This document shows, piece by piece, positions 8,441-16,138 of a DNA stretch of 60,805 nt. The stretch lies in assembly GCA_030674475.1 (NCBI GenBank), contig JAUSCZ010000037.1:1-60805 (forward strand). Reading direction: 5' to 3'. Source of the stretch: Candidatus Omnitrophota bacterium. Lineage in GTDB: Bacteria; Omnitrophota; Gorgyraeia; Gygaellales; UBA12090. The notes under the pieces were generated by a model that worked only from the letters and a program-made list of their open reading frames with translations, had not been told where the DNA came from and did not search any database. The translations under genes were made by a program, and so were the position numbers. Positions within the stretch are counted from its first letter, which is position 1, and each line of letters starts with the position of its first letter.

Positions 8441-9337
8441 ATGGAACAAACAAAAATGAAGGAATTTAATGATCTGATATGTGCCTGGAGGGATTATCTC
8501 CGGCATTATTTCTACTCTAAGCGCCGCCTGCGCCGGATAAAAAAAGCAATGCCCCGGAAATTACCGGTTATGGCCTTATTTATATTTTTTATAGTAATGA
8601 GCGTCTCCTGGCTTATTAGTAATAAACTATATGCCATAGAAAAGCTTTCTTTATCCGAAGTAAACTGGTTGGCTAATTTAAGCGGTCTTTTTCCCTGGGC
8701 AGTAAGTTGCAGCTTTGTGAGCGTTTTTGTTCATTTTTTACGCAAAAGGTTTGTTACATTCAAGCGTGTTGTAGACTTCATAGTTGCTAGTTTAGGTTTA
8801 ATTATTATTTCTCCTTTACTTTTCATTATTTCTGTTATAATTAAAATAGATTCTCCAGGACCGGCCTTTTTTAACACGCAGAGACGGGTGGGCAAGGATG
8901 GACAAATATTTCTGATTTGGAAGTTTAGAACCATGCGGGTAGATGCTGAGGCGGGAACCGGTCCGGTTTGGGCTGGTGAGGATGACCCGCGGATAACCCG
9001 GTTAGGCCGTTTTTTAAGGAAATCTCATATTGATGAAATTCCCCAGTTGATTAATGTCTTTAAGGGAGAAATGAGTATGATTGGCCCGCGTCCCGAGCGT
9101 CCGGAGTTAATAAAAGAGATCAACAGCCGCATTCCTAATTTTAATAAACGGTTGAAAATAAAGCCGGGGATAACCGGGTTGGCTCAGGTGCGCTATAGCT
9201 ATGGAGCTTCATTTAAAGACGCGGCCAGGAAATTAGAATACGATTTATTGTATATTAAAAAAATGTGCTGGTTGCTTGATATGAGAATAATATACTGGAC
9301 ATTAGGCCGGGCATTGACCGGAGAGGGAGCCAGATAA
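8441..9337 (+). CDS. PEP-CTERM-associated sugar transferase (EpsB/WcaJ type)
   Basis: Membrane polyprenyl-phosphate sugar phosphotransferase of about 298 residues. It would attach the first sugar-phosphate to the lipid carrier for exopolysaccharide synthesis. Two N-terminal membrane segments are followed by the bacterial sugar transferase domain: a membrane helix, then RRVGKDGQIF, KFRTM, an S-H-I-DEIPQ segment, GPRPERPE and KPGITGLAQV, all typical catalytic or binding motifs. It resembles the sugar transferases linked to PEP-CTERM systems but lacks their large N-terminal domain. The start is uncertain: in-frame TTG 8435, ATG 8441 and ATG 8456 all lie close to the predicted sigma-54 start point (~8438), and none has a Shine-Dalgarno sequence. 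Confidence 0.9.
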   Translation: MEQTKMKEFNDLICAWRDYLRHYFYSKRRLRRIKKAMPRKLPVMALFIFFIVMSVSWLISNKLYAIEKLSLSEVNWLANLSGLFPWAVSCSFVSVFVHFLRKRFVTFKRVVDFIVASLGLIIISPLLFIISVIIKIDSPGPAFFNTQRRVGKDGQIFLIWKFRTMRVDAEAGTGPVWAGEDDPRITRLGRFLRKSHIDEIPQLINVFKGEMSMIGPRPERPELIKEINSRIPNFNKRLKIKPGITGLAQVRYSYGASFKDAARKLEYDLLYIKKMCWLLDMRIIYWTLGRALTGEGAR

Positions 9338-9400
9338 GACACGGATACACGCGGATTGAAGACACGGATACGCGCTGATTAGCGGTATCCGTGTTTTATT
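9338..9400. repeat. ACACGGATAC word repeat
   Basis: Two imperfect copies of ACACGGATACxCGC are followed by an inverted one (GGTATCCGTGTTTT), forming a hairpin with a T-rich tail just after the sugar transferase stop. It probably works as its terminator. The same words precede prsK at 2701-2746. Confidence 0.65.
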
Positions 9401-9439
9401 AATAGTACAATGAAACCTTCCTGCCGGCAAAAAGCCGGC

Positions 9440-9610
9440 ACCAGTAAACATGAAAATAACCAATCACCAATTTCCAATAACCAAACAATACCCAAACACC
9501 AATAACCAAATTCCAAACAAGTTGTTTTGGTTATTGATTATTGGTTATTGAAATTTGCTTGGTTATTGCCTGCCTGCCGGTAGGCAGGTATCTTGATTAT
9601 TGGTTATTTC
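9440..9610. repeat. CAATAACCAA inverted word repeat with nested palindrome
   Basis: Several CCAATAACCAAA-type words (9458-9520) face several TTGGTTATTG words (9524-9607) and can form a long imperfect hairpin. A CCTGCCTGCCGGTAGGCAGG palindrome (9569-9588) sits inside the right arm. No gene. Confidence 0.7.
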
Positions 9611-9642
9611 GTGCTAAAATATTATAGATAGGAGATTTTCAG

Positions 9643-10470
9643 TTGAAAAAGAAGCTTAAGATAGCCATGGATGTCTGGAGGATGACCTTTGGATTATTTA
9701 AACAAAATCCCAATGTCCTCATTCCTTTCTTGCTGGTTGGGCTTGTGGATGTAGTTCTGCTTTTTATGATATATCTGGCGCCTCAGCCGCCCTTGTCCGC
9801 TCTCTTAGGGCCGCCGATTAGGGTTTTCTGGGGAGAGCGGTTTCTGCACTATCCCTTTAACCTCCTGTTAATTCCGCAATTATTTGATATTGCCCGCATA
9901 TTTTCCACGGCTTTGATGGGGGTTCTAATGACCGGCGCGGCCGTGAGGATGCTTAAAGAAGCCCATAGCGGCATAAAGCCCGATATTGTTCTTGGTTTGA
10001 GTAACTCTTTGCGGGTGTATCTGAAATTACTGGTTATCTGGCTGGTGATGTTTGGCTTGGTAAGCGTGGTTTTTAAGGCCTTGCCGGCCATTTTTCATTT
10101 TAAACAGCATATTGCTTCACAGATGGTGTTGGGCGCGTGTTTTTTGATCAGTATTCTCATTCAAGCCCTTTTTATATATGCCATACCGGCGGTAATTATT
10201 GAGGAGAAGAAAATATGGCCGGCAATTAAAAGGAGTGTGTCTTTTTGTCAAAGCGCCTTCCTGCCCACTTTAATCCTGGTAGGCCTGCCCACACTTGTAT
10301 ATATCCCAATGGTAATTTTAAAAGGAAAACTGCCTTTCTTGATGAGCAAGACTTTTCCCGAACTGGTGGTAGTTTTTGTAGGCCTGGGAATAGTTATTTC
10401 TGTAATTATGGATTGCCTGATTACCAGCTCAACCACAGTGCTATTTTTAAACAAAAGGAAAGACGAGTGA
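9643..10470 (+). CDS. Hypothetical multi-pass membrane protein
   Basis: A 275-residue protein with about six hydrophobic segments, a short basic N-terminus (MKKKLKIAMDVWRMTF) and no catalytic motif that I can identify. The topology resembles the membrane domains of DUF4013 or glycerophosphodiesterase-type proteins, but I cannot assign a family. It starts with TTG, preceded by a good TAGGAG at ten-base distance. The same GGAGATTTTCA context precedes the kinase at 12433. It overlaps the following lipoprotein gene by 4 bases (GTGA), so the two are probably co-translated. Confidence 0.75.
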   Translation: MKKKLKIAMDVWRMTFGLFKQNPNVLIPFLLVGLVDVVLLFMIYLAPQPPLSALLGPPIRVFWGERFLHYPFNLLLIPQLFDIARIFSTALMGVLMTGAAVRMLKEAHSGIKPDIVLGLSNSLRVYLKLLVIWLVMFGLVSVVFKALPAIFHFKQHIASQMVLGACFLISILIQALFIYAIPAVIIEEKKIWPAIKRSVSFCQSAFLPTLILVGLPTLVYIPMVILKGKLPFLMSKTFPELVVVFVGLGIVISVIMDCLITSSTTVLFLNKRKDE

Positions 10471-11921
10471 AAAAAATCTATCCGCTATACGCTATCCGCT
10501 ATCCGCTATCTTTTTTTGTTCTTATCCTCCTGCTTGGCGGCTGCGGAAGCCAGTATTCGGCGGAGAAACTTTATTGGCAGGCCAATCAGGCCTCAAAGGA
10601 AATAGCTAAAGGCAGGCCCTTAGATAAGCTCAATGGCCAGGAGTATGAGAAAATAATTTCCGGATATCGTCGGTTGGTAGGAAGGTTTCCCCTGGAATCA
10701 GTATCCGCTCAATCCCAGTTTATAATTACTCAAATCTATATCTTGCGAAAGCAATACCCTCAAGCCGAAGAAGAGTTAGTTAAGGTAATTCAGAATTTTT
10801 CTAATAACCCGGAATTAGCTTCTCAGGCCCAATTTATGATTGGTAACCTTTACGAACGCCAGGGCAAACAGAAGAAAGCTATTCTGGAATATGAGAAAAT
10901 CAGTAATCTTTACCCTTTAAGCAGGATAGGACTCAAGGTGCCTGTTTATATTGCCGAATACTATCAGCGTGATAAAAATGAGGTTGAGGCAGTCAAGGCT
11001 TACGATAAGGCGATAAAATATTATAAGAGGCTAATTAACGAGTATTCCGGGACAAGCTTTTCCGCGGTATTGAAGGATTTCCTGGCTTTAGCCTATGTGA
11101 GCCAGGGGAGTTGGGATAAGGCGGTAGATGTCTGGCAGACGATAGTTGATGAAAATCCTCAGGACCAGGTGGGAGAAAACCTGCTGTTTACTTTAGGCGA
11201 AACATATTTAAGGCAGATAAAAGATCTTCAGAAGGCAATTGATACTTACGAGGATTTTGTAAGTAAAAATCCTAATAGTAAGATAATCAAATACGCTAAA
11301 TTTCAAATTGGCCGGCTGTATCTTATAAAAGAGGATTTTCCTAGCGCCATAAAGATATTTAAGGAAATAATAGAGAATTATCCTAAAGAAATTAAACTCT
11401 GCGCCGATGCCAAGTTGGCTATTGCCGCCTGCTATGAAAAGCAGGGTGATTGGGAGGGAGTAATGCGGGTGTATGCTGAGATAAAAGCCGCTTACCCGGA
11501 TACTTCCACGGCTTTGTCTATACCGCTGTTTATCGCCAAGCATTACCAAAAAGAGAAGCAGCCTGTGGAAGCCGAATCTGCCTTTAAAGAAGCGATTTCC
11601 GGATATGAGAAGATAATTAAACAAAATCCCAATAGCCCTCAGGCGGCCCAGGCGCAGGATTTAATTAGCTTGGGATATCTCAGTCAGCAAAAATGGGATA
11701 AAGCCGTGGACTCCCTGCGGGTGTTAGTGGAGACCTATTCTAATAATCCCCGGGCTCCCAAAGCGATGTTCACCGTGGCGATTATTTATCGTAGACAACT
11801 GCATAAACCTAAGCTGGCGAAAGAAATATTTGAAAAGTTTATTCAGCAGTATCCCGGACATGAATTAGCCAGCCTGGCTAAGTCTGAAATTGAATCTTTA
11901 CAGGGTGCCCTTACCCCTTAA
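10467..11921 (+). CDS. TPR-repeat lipoprotein (BamD/YbgF-like)
   Basis: A 484-residue lipoprotein with a signal peptide and lipobox LLGGC (Cys about 28), followed by about ten tetratricopeptide-type helical repeats (for example AQFMIGNLYERQGKQKKA and AKFQIGRLYLIKEDFPSA). Proteins of this type act in outer-membrane assembly or envelope complexes. The open frame extends back to 10245, but GTG 10467 is preferred: it gives the lipoprotein signal peptide, has AAAGGAAAG upstream and overlaps the previous stop by 4 bases. The signal peptide is partly encoded by the tandem word TATCCGCTA (10479-10509), giving YPLYAIRYPLS. The protein has no fixed partner here apart from the membrane protein upstream. 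Confidence 0.88.
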   Translation: MKKIYPLYAIRYPLSFFVLILLLGGCGSQYSAEKLYWQANQASKEIAKGRPLDKLNGQEYEKIISGYRRLVGRFPLESVSAQSQFIITQIYILRKQYPQAEEELVKVIQNFSNNPELASQAQFMIGNLYERQGKQKKAILEYEKISNLYPLSRIGLKVPVYIAEYYQRDKNEVEAVKAYDKAIKYYKRLINEYSGTSFSAVLKDFLALAYVSQGSWDKAVDVWQTIVDENPQDQVGENLLFTLGETYLRQIKDLQKAIDTYEDFVSKNPNSKIIKYAKFQIGRLYLIKEDFPSAIKIFKEIIENYPKEIKLCADAKLAIAACYEKQGDWEGVMRVYAEIKAAYPDTSTALSIPLFIAKHYQKEKQPVEAESAFKEAISGYEKIIKQNPNSPQAAQAQDLISLGYLSQQKWDKAVDSLRVLVETYSNNPRAPKAMFTVAIIYRRQLHKPKLAKEIFEKFIQQYPGHELASLAKSEIESLQGALTP

Positions 11922-12141
11922 CCTGACTCGAAGCAGGGTTAAGATACTCTTATTCCCATGGCTTTCTAGTGCCCGTGGTGAGCGCCTACCTCAGGAGAAA
12001 GAGAATCTATGCCTTTTTGTCTAGCGCTCAATCCTCACGGTACGGGTTAATTTTATTGACTGCGGGATTGCTGTATTAGACTGCTGGCGCCCTTATTGCC
12101 TGACTATATTATCCCGGGGAAGAAAAAAATAAAGGCTGTGG
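11922..12141 (+). other. Non-coding gap with a long-range stem; possible RNA
   Basis: No gene. A short hairpin (AACCTG/CAGGGTT) follows the lipoprotein stop. Then CCCGTGGTGAGCGC (11973-11986) can pair with GCGCTCA..CACGG.ACGGG (about 12026-12048) around a ~39-nt loop. The loop and lower arms are reminiscent of a small structured RNA, but I recognise no known family and see no clear promoter for one. Confidence 0.35.
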
Positions 12142-12170
12142 TTGACATAACCCGAGTAGTATGGTATACT
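12142..12170 (+). promoter_or_regulatory. Consensus sigma-70 promoter
   Basis: TTGACA (12142-12147), a 17-bp spacer and TATACT (12165-12170). Expected start near 12177. It serves the three-gene signalling operon starting at 12433. Confidence 0.9.
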
Positions 12171-12176
12171 ATAGCA

Positions 12177-12432
12177 TAATATGGCTTAAATCTGTCAAGA
12201 CAGAAACAATTTTTTTATTGCCGGAGGCCGAAGCGGTCTAAAAATTGACCACTCCGGCCTTATCTCGCGATAATAGGCTATATAGCCTATTATCCTCATT
12301 ATCTAAAATGATTAACCAGATGAAACAGTCATGCCCCGACAGAGGCGGGGCACCAATGATGATAAAAATAGAGCTTGGATCATTCGTGTCGCGTAGCGGT
12401 GCGATTTATCGCACTTAAGAGGAGATTTTCAA
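12177..12432 (+). promoter_or_regulatory. Structured ~255-nt 5' leader
   Basis: Five stem-loops lie between the promoter and the GTG start. They are CTGTC/GACAG (12192-12203, followed by T7), GCCGGAG/CTCCGGC (12220-12258), a 24-bp perfect palindrome (12270-12293, ATAATAGGCTAT and its complement), TGCCCCG/CGGGGCA (12332-12352) and GTGCGA/TCGCAC (12399-12414). The last stem ends just before the Shine-Dalgarno AGGAG. This could be a cis-acting regulatory RNA; it matches no riboswitch that I know. Confidence 0.5.
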
Positions 12433-13680
12433 GTGAAAGTTATTATGTATGAAAACAATTTAAAAGATTTTCTGAAATTGACCCTGAAGAATTGTATGCA
12501 TCTTTTAAAATCAAAAGGAGGGTCGGTTTTTTTATTTGATAACGAGAAACAGGATTTGGCGCTGAAGATATACCGCAGTTCCAACAGCCGGCGCCTGAGC
12601 GGGATAAGAGAAAGGTTAGGGCAGGGTGTTTCGGGAGTGGTTGCCTCTAAAAGGGAGCCCATCCTGGTGAGAGATATCAGGATTGACCCGCGTTTCCGGA
12701 ATATGAAGAGATTCAGCCATTATCGGACCAATTCTTTTCTTTCCGTGCCTTTGGTGGCCGCGGACAAGCTTATTGGTGTTATCAATATCAGCGAGAGGAT
12801 TTCCGGGAAGCCCTTTACTTCAAAAGACCTGCAAATTCTTTTCCTTATTTCAAATTATATCGCGATCGCGATACACAAAAACCAGCTCTATGAAAAGACC
12901 AGGGAGCTTAACCAGGCGTTAAGCGTGGCGAAAGACATTGAAGACGGCGAGCAGGATCAGTTAAAAAAATTCGCCTCTATCGGTAAGCTTGTTGCTGGAA
13001 TCGCGCATGAGTTAAACAACCCGCTGGATGGAGTTATGAGGTATGTTAATATTTCCTTAGGCCACCTGAATGATGACGGCATTGTCCGTGAATATCTGCT
13101 GAACGCCAAAAAGGGCTTAAGCCGGATTGCCGGCACCATAAGGTCTCTTTTGGATTTCGCGCAAGTGTATTCCCCGGTATTCAACAGGCCCATTGACATA
13201 AATAAGACGATTGAAGACTCTCTTCTTATGACCAGCCATCATATCCTTATTAATAATATTAAAGTGGTAAAACAGCTCAACCCGCGCTTACCCGCGGCCT
13301 GCGACAACGGATTAAAATTAGTATTTATTAATATTATAAAGAACGCCTGCGATGCTATCGGCACGGGTGGCGGCACCATAAAGGTTTCAACCGGAATAAA
13401 AAATAGACGTATTGAAATCAGGTTTAAGGATACGGGCCACGGCATACCGGAGGAAATCCAGAAAAAGATATTTGAACCATTTTTCACCACTAAAGAATTA
13501 GGAAACGGTTCAGGTTTAGGCCTGGCTATCTGCCGCGACATTGTGCAAAGATATAAGGGCAAAATATATTTGGAACAAGGTAAAGGCAGGGGGGCAAATT
13601 TTGTCATAGAACTGCCTGTTGATGCCTGCCTGCCGGACAGGCAGGAGTTGAATCCGCCCAGAGGCAAAAACGATGGTTGA
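12433..13680 (+). CDS. GAF-domain sensor histidine kinase
   Basis: A 415-residue soluble kinase. A GAF domain (about 10-155) is followed by a short coiled linker and HisKA with His192 in GIAHELNNPL. The ATPase domain has N-box NIIKNACDAI, G1 DTGHGIP and G2 GSGLGLAI. No membrane segment is seen, so it senses a cytoplasmic signal. It is the first gene of an operon with an NtrC-type regulator (8-bp overlap) and a PocR-GAF protein. GTG 12433 follows GAGGAG closely; ATG 12445 is an alternative. The C-terminal ACLPDRQ is encoded by a CCTGCCTG-type palindrome (13625-13645) also found between genes, so the tail comes from a repeat insertion. Confidence 0.92.
   Translation: MKVIMYENNLKDFLKLTLKNCMHLLKSKGGSVFLFDNEKQDLALKIYRSSNSRRLSGIRERLGQGVSGVVASKREPILVRDIRIDPRFRNMKRFSHYRTNSFLSVPLVAADKLIGVINISERISGKPFTSKDLQILFLISNYIAIAIHKNQLYEKTRELNQALSVAKDIEDGEQDQLKKFASIGKLVAGIAHELNNPLDGVMRYVNISLGHLNDDGIVREYLLNAKKGLSRIAGTIRSLLDFAQVYSPVFNRPIDINKTIEDSLLMTSHHILINNIKVVKQLNPRLPAACDNGLKLVFINIIKNACDAIGTGGGTIKVSTGIKNRRIEIRFKDTGHGIPEEIQKKIFEPFFTTKELGNGSGLGLAICRDIVQRYKGKIYLEQGKGRGANFVIELPVDACLPDRQELNPPRGKNDG
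13625..13645. repeat. CCTGCCTG palindrome inside a coding tail
   Basis: CCTGCCTG-ccgga-CAGGCAGG, with 8-bp arms. Relatives lie at 9569-9588 and 57729-57748. Here it is translated near the C-terminus of the kinase. Confidence 0.85.
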
Positions 13681-15103
13681 TAATCATATCCTTATAGCGG
13701 ATGACGAGCCGTTGACCAGGCAATCTCTTTATGAGATTTTAAAATTCGAGGGATACCGGGTTACTACCGCTAAGGATGGGCTGGAAGCCCTGGGATTGAT
13801 AGAAAAACTCCTGCCGGATATAGTGATTTCTGATATGAAGATGCCCGGGATGGAGGGGCTGCAGTTAGTCAAAGAGATGAAGGCCAGGGGCCTGGAGATA
13901 CCGGTGATATTAATTACCGGATATGGCTCTATTGAAGCCGCGGTAGAGGCGATGCGGGAGGGGGCGTTTGATTATGTCACTAAACCCATAGTGGACAGTG
14001 AAATAAAGGTAGTTATTGAGAAGATAATAAAACAACAGCAGTTAATTGAGGAAAACCGCTGCTTACGGGAGGCCCTTAAGGATACCACCAGGAAAAGTTT
14101 CCAGAATATAGTCGGACAAGACCCCCAGATGCAAAAGATTTACGCCTTGATTGAGATGGTGGCCGACTCTAATGCCACTATTTTACTTCATGGAGAAAGT
14201 GGAACCGGTAAGAGTCTAATCGCCTACGCTATTCATCAGAGCGACACTGCCCGCCGGGATAAGCCGTTAGTTGAAGTGAGCTGCGGAGCTTTGCCTGAGA
14301 CGCTGTTAGAAACCGAATTGTTTGGCCATGTGAGAGGCGCTTTTACCGGAGCCATAAAAGACAGGATCGGGAGGTTTGAACTGGCTGAGAAAGGTTCTAT
14401 ATTTTTGGATGAAATAGACGCCTTCAGCCCCAATCTGCAGGTTAAGCTGCTACGCATACTTCAGAGCGGAGAGTTTGAAAGGGTGGGAGATACTAAGACC
14501 GTAAAGGTTGATGTGCGGGTTATTGCCGCCACTAACCAGGACTTAAACGAAGCCATAAAAAAAGGAAAGTTCCGGGAGGATTTGTATTATCGTTTAAACG
14601 TGATTTCCATCAAGATTCCGCCTTTAAGAGAAAGAAGAAACGATATCCCGCTGTTATTGGAATATTTTCTGGAAAAGAAAAATAATGAGGTTAATAAGAA
14701 TAATAAAAAGGTAACCGGCATCTCTAAAGAGGCAATGTTGGTTTTATCGCAATATAATTGGCCGGGTAATGTCAGGGAACTGGAAAATATTGTTGAGCGT
14801 TCGGTTATTCTTACCAGAGGAAACATTGTGGGAATACAGGACCTGCCCGAATTTTTTCATAAAACGGATATTCCGTTTGAGGAAGCTATGTTAACAGGCG
14901 TTTCAGGCAGGCCGCAGGCGAAATCACTGCGCCAGGCGCTTAAGAGCCCGGAGAGACAGGTTATCCAGGATGCTTTAGAACAGGCCGGAGGGAATCGTAA
15001 GGATACCGCGGCCAGATTAGGTATAAATCGCACCACATTATATAATAAAATGAAGGAGTATGGTTTATTGAAAAGAAGAACCGCGGTTAAGGAATCAGAA
15101 TGA
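13673..15103 (+). CDS. NtrC-family sigma-54-dependent response regulator
   Basis: A 476-residue regulator with receiver (Asp54 in ISDMKMPG), AAA+ and Fis-type HTH domains. Walker A is GESGTGKS from residue 174, and the sigma-54 loop is an intact GAFTGA (222-227), unlike PrsR in this window. The C-terminal NRKDTAARLGINRTTLYNKM segment is the DNA-binding helix-turn-helix. It is the cognate partner of the GAF kinase immediately upstream (8-bp overlap) and overlaps the PocR-GAF gene by 4 bases (ATGA). rpoN itself lies convergently 1 kb downstream. Targets cannot be read from the sequence. Confidence 0.94.
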   Translation: MVDNHILIADDEPLTRQSLYEILKFEGYRVTTAKDGLEALGLIEKLLPDIVISDMKMPGMEGLQLVKEMKARGLEIPVILITGYGSIEAAVEAMREGAFDYVTKPIVDSEIKVVIEKIIKQQQLIEENRCLREALKDTTRKSFQNIVGQDPQMQKIYALIEMVADSNATILLHGESGTGKSLIAYAIHQSDTARRDKPLVEVSCGALPETLLETELFGHVRGAFTGAIKDRIGRFELAEKGSIFLDEIDAFSPNLQVKLLRILQSGEFERVGDTKTVKVDVRVIAATNQDLNEAIKKGKFREDLYYRLNVISIKIPPLRERRNDIPLLLEYFLEKKNNEVNKNNKKVTGISKEAMLVLSQYNWPGNVRELENIVERSVILTRGNIVGIQDLPEFFHKTDIPFEEAMLTGVSGRPQAKSLRQALKSPERQVIQDALEQAGGNRKDTAARLGINRTTLYNKMKEYGLLKRRTAVKESE

Positions 15104-16116
15104 AGAAGGTCAACTCCTTCGAGGAGCTTGTTGATATTAAGCAATGGCAGGGAATACAAGAGCATTTTTCCGAGGTTATAGGGGCTGCTATTCGCACTAT
15201 AGACCCACTCGGTAACCCGCTTACCGCCATTAGCAGGCCTACTAGGCTCTGCGCGGAGATTATTAACGCTTCCCCGATGGGCATGGCTAAATGCGTGGAG
15301 TGCTTTTCGCCTTCTTTAGTTAATTTGGTAACAAATGAGATGTGGAAGGATGGCAGGCAGTGTCATCTTGGTTTATATAATTTTTCCATTCCGGTCAGCC
15401 TGCCCGAGAATCAGATAATCGCTTATATCCTGGTTGGCCCGGTTCTTTTGGGTGAACGTCAGAAGCCGGAAAAATATCGTGAGAAAGCGGCGGAATTAGG
15501 CATAGATTTTGATAAATTTGCCGATGCCTTTATAGAAATCAAGGATTTTTCTTTCTCCGCGATTCAATCGGTGCTTGAATTGCTGTGGGATGTTGTTTCT
15601 TACATTGTGGAAATAGACTACCACCGGTTTAAACTTGGAAAAACCATTCCTCTGCCCAGCTTAAGCAAAATGGTGTATAAATTTTACACTGAGAAACTGC
15701 TGAACGCGCTTTTAGACGTTTCTTGCGGTGTGTTTGGCGGTGAACTTGGCTCTATTATGTTATTGAACGAGGAAACCGGCGAGCTATTCATCAAGATAAG
15801 CCGGGGTATAAAGAAAGATATAATTAAAAATACCCGCCTTAAAATAGGCGAGGGAATTGCCGGTTTAGCGGCCCAGGAGGGAAAAATTTTATTGGTTAAC
15901 GATAAAATCGCGGATGAACGAATCAAGGGACGGTTTCAGCGGCCGGAGATACAATCCGCGGTCGTGGCTCCAATCCAGACAGAGGGTAAGCTTCTGGGGG
16001 TTATGAATATCGGGACCCGCTATGCTTCGAATAAATTTGATTTAGAAAATGTTGAGATTTTGCGCCAATTAGTAAAGTTAACCGTAGTTTCCTTCCAGGA
16101 TATTCCCGCCGCGTAA
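15100..16116 (+). CDS. PocR-domain plus GAF-domain sensor protein
   Basis: A 338-residue soluble protein. The N-terminal ~170 residues match the PocR ligand-binding domain (start LVDIKQWQGIQEHFSEV; Cys-rich LCAEII and CVECF segments; GPVLLG). The C-terminal ~150 residues are a GAF domain (GEGIAGLAAQEGK, APIQTEGKLLGVMNI). No kinase, HTH or GGDEF output domain is present, so it probably signals by protein contact, perhaps to the GAF kinase two genes upstream. ATGA overlap with the regulator gene implies coupled translation. PocR domains are thought to bind small organic ligands such as hydrocarbon derivatives. Confidence 0.85.
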   Translation: MKKVNSFEELVDIKQWQGIQEHFSEVIGAAIRTIDPLGNPLTAISRPTRLCAEIINASPMGMAKCVECFSPSLVNLVTNEMWKDGRQCHLGLYNFSIPVSLPENQIIAYILVGPVLLGERQKPEKYREKAAELGIDFDKFADAFIEIKDFSFSAIQSVLELLWDVVSYIVEIDYHRFKLGKTIPLPSLSKMVYKFYTEKLLNALLDVSCGVFGGELGSIMLLNEETGELFIKISRGIKKDIIKNTRLKIGEGIAGLAAQEGKILLVNDKIADERIKGRFQRPEIQSAVVAPIQTEGKLLGVMNIGTRYASNKFDLENVEILRQLVKLTVVSFQDIPAA

Positions 16117-16138
16117 AACGAGATTGTTTCGTAATCTT
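16117..16138. terminator. Weak bidirectional terminator between convergent genes
   Basis: AGATT/AATCT hairpin in the 22-bp gap, with a T-rich stretch on the plus-strand side. It separates the signalling operon from rpoN. Confidence 0.35.

Noticed and set aside
10245..10466. N-terminal extension of the TPR lipoprotein
   Set aside because: It is the out-of-frame reading of the upstream membrane protein; a lipoprotein signal begins at GTG 10467.
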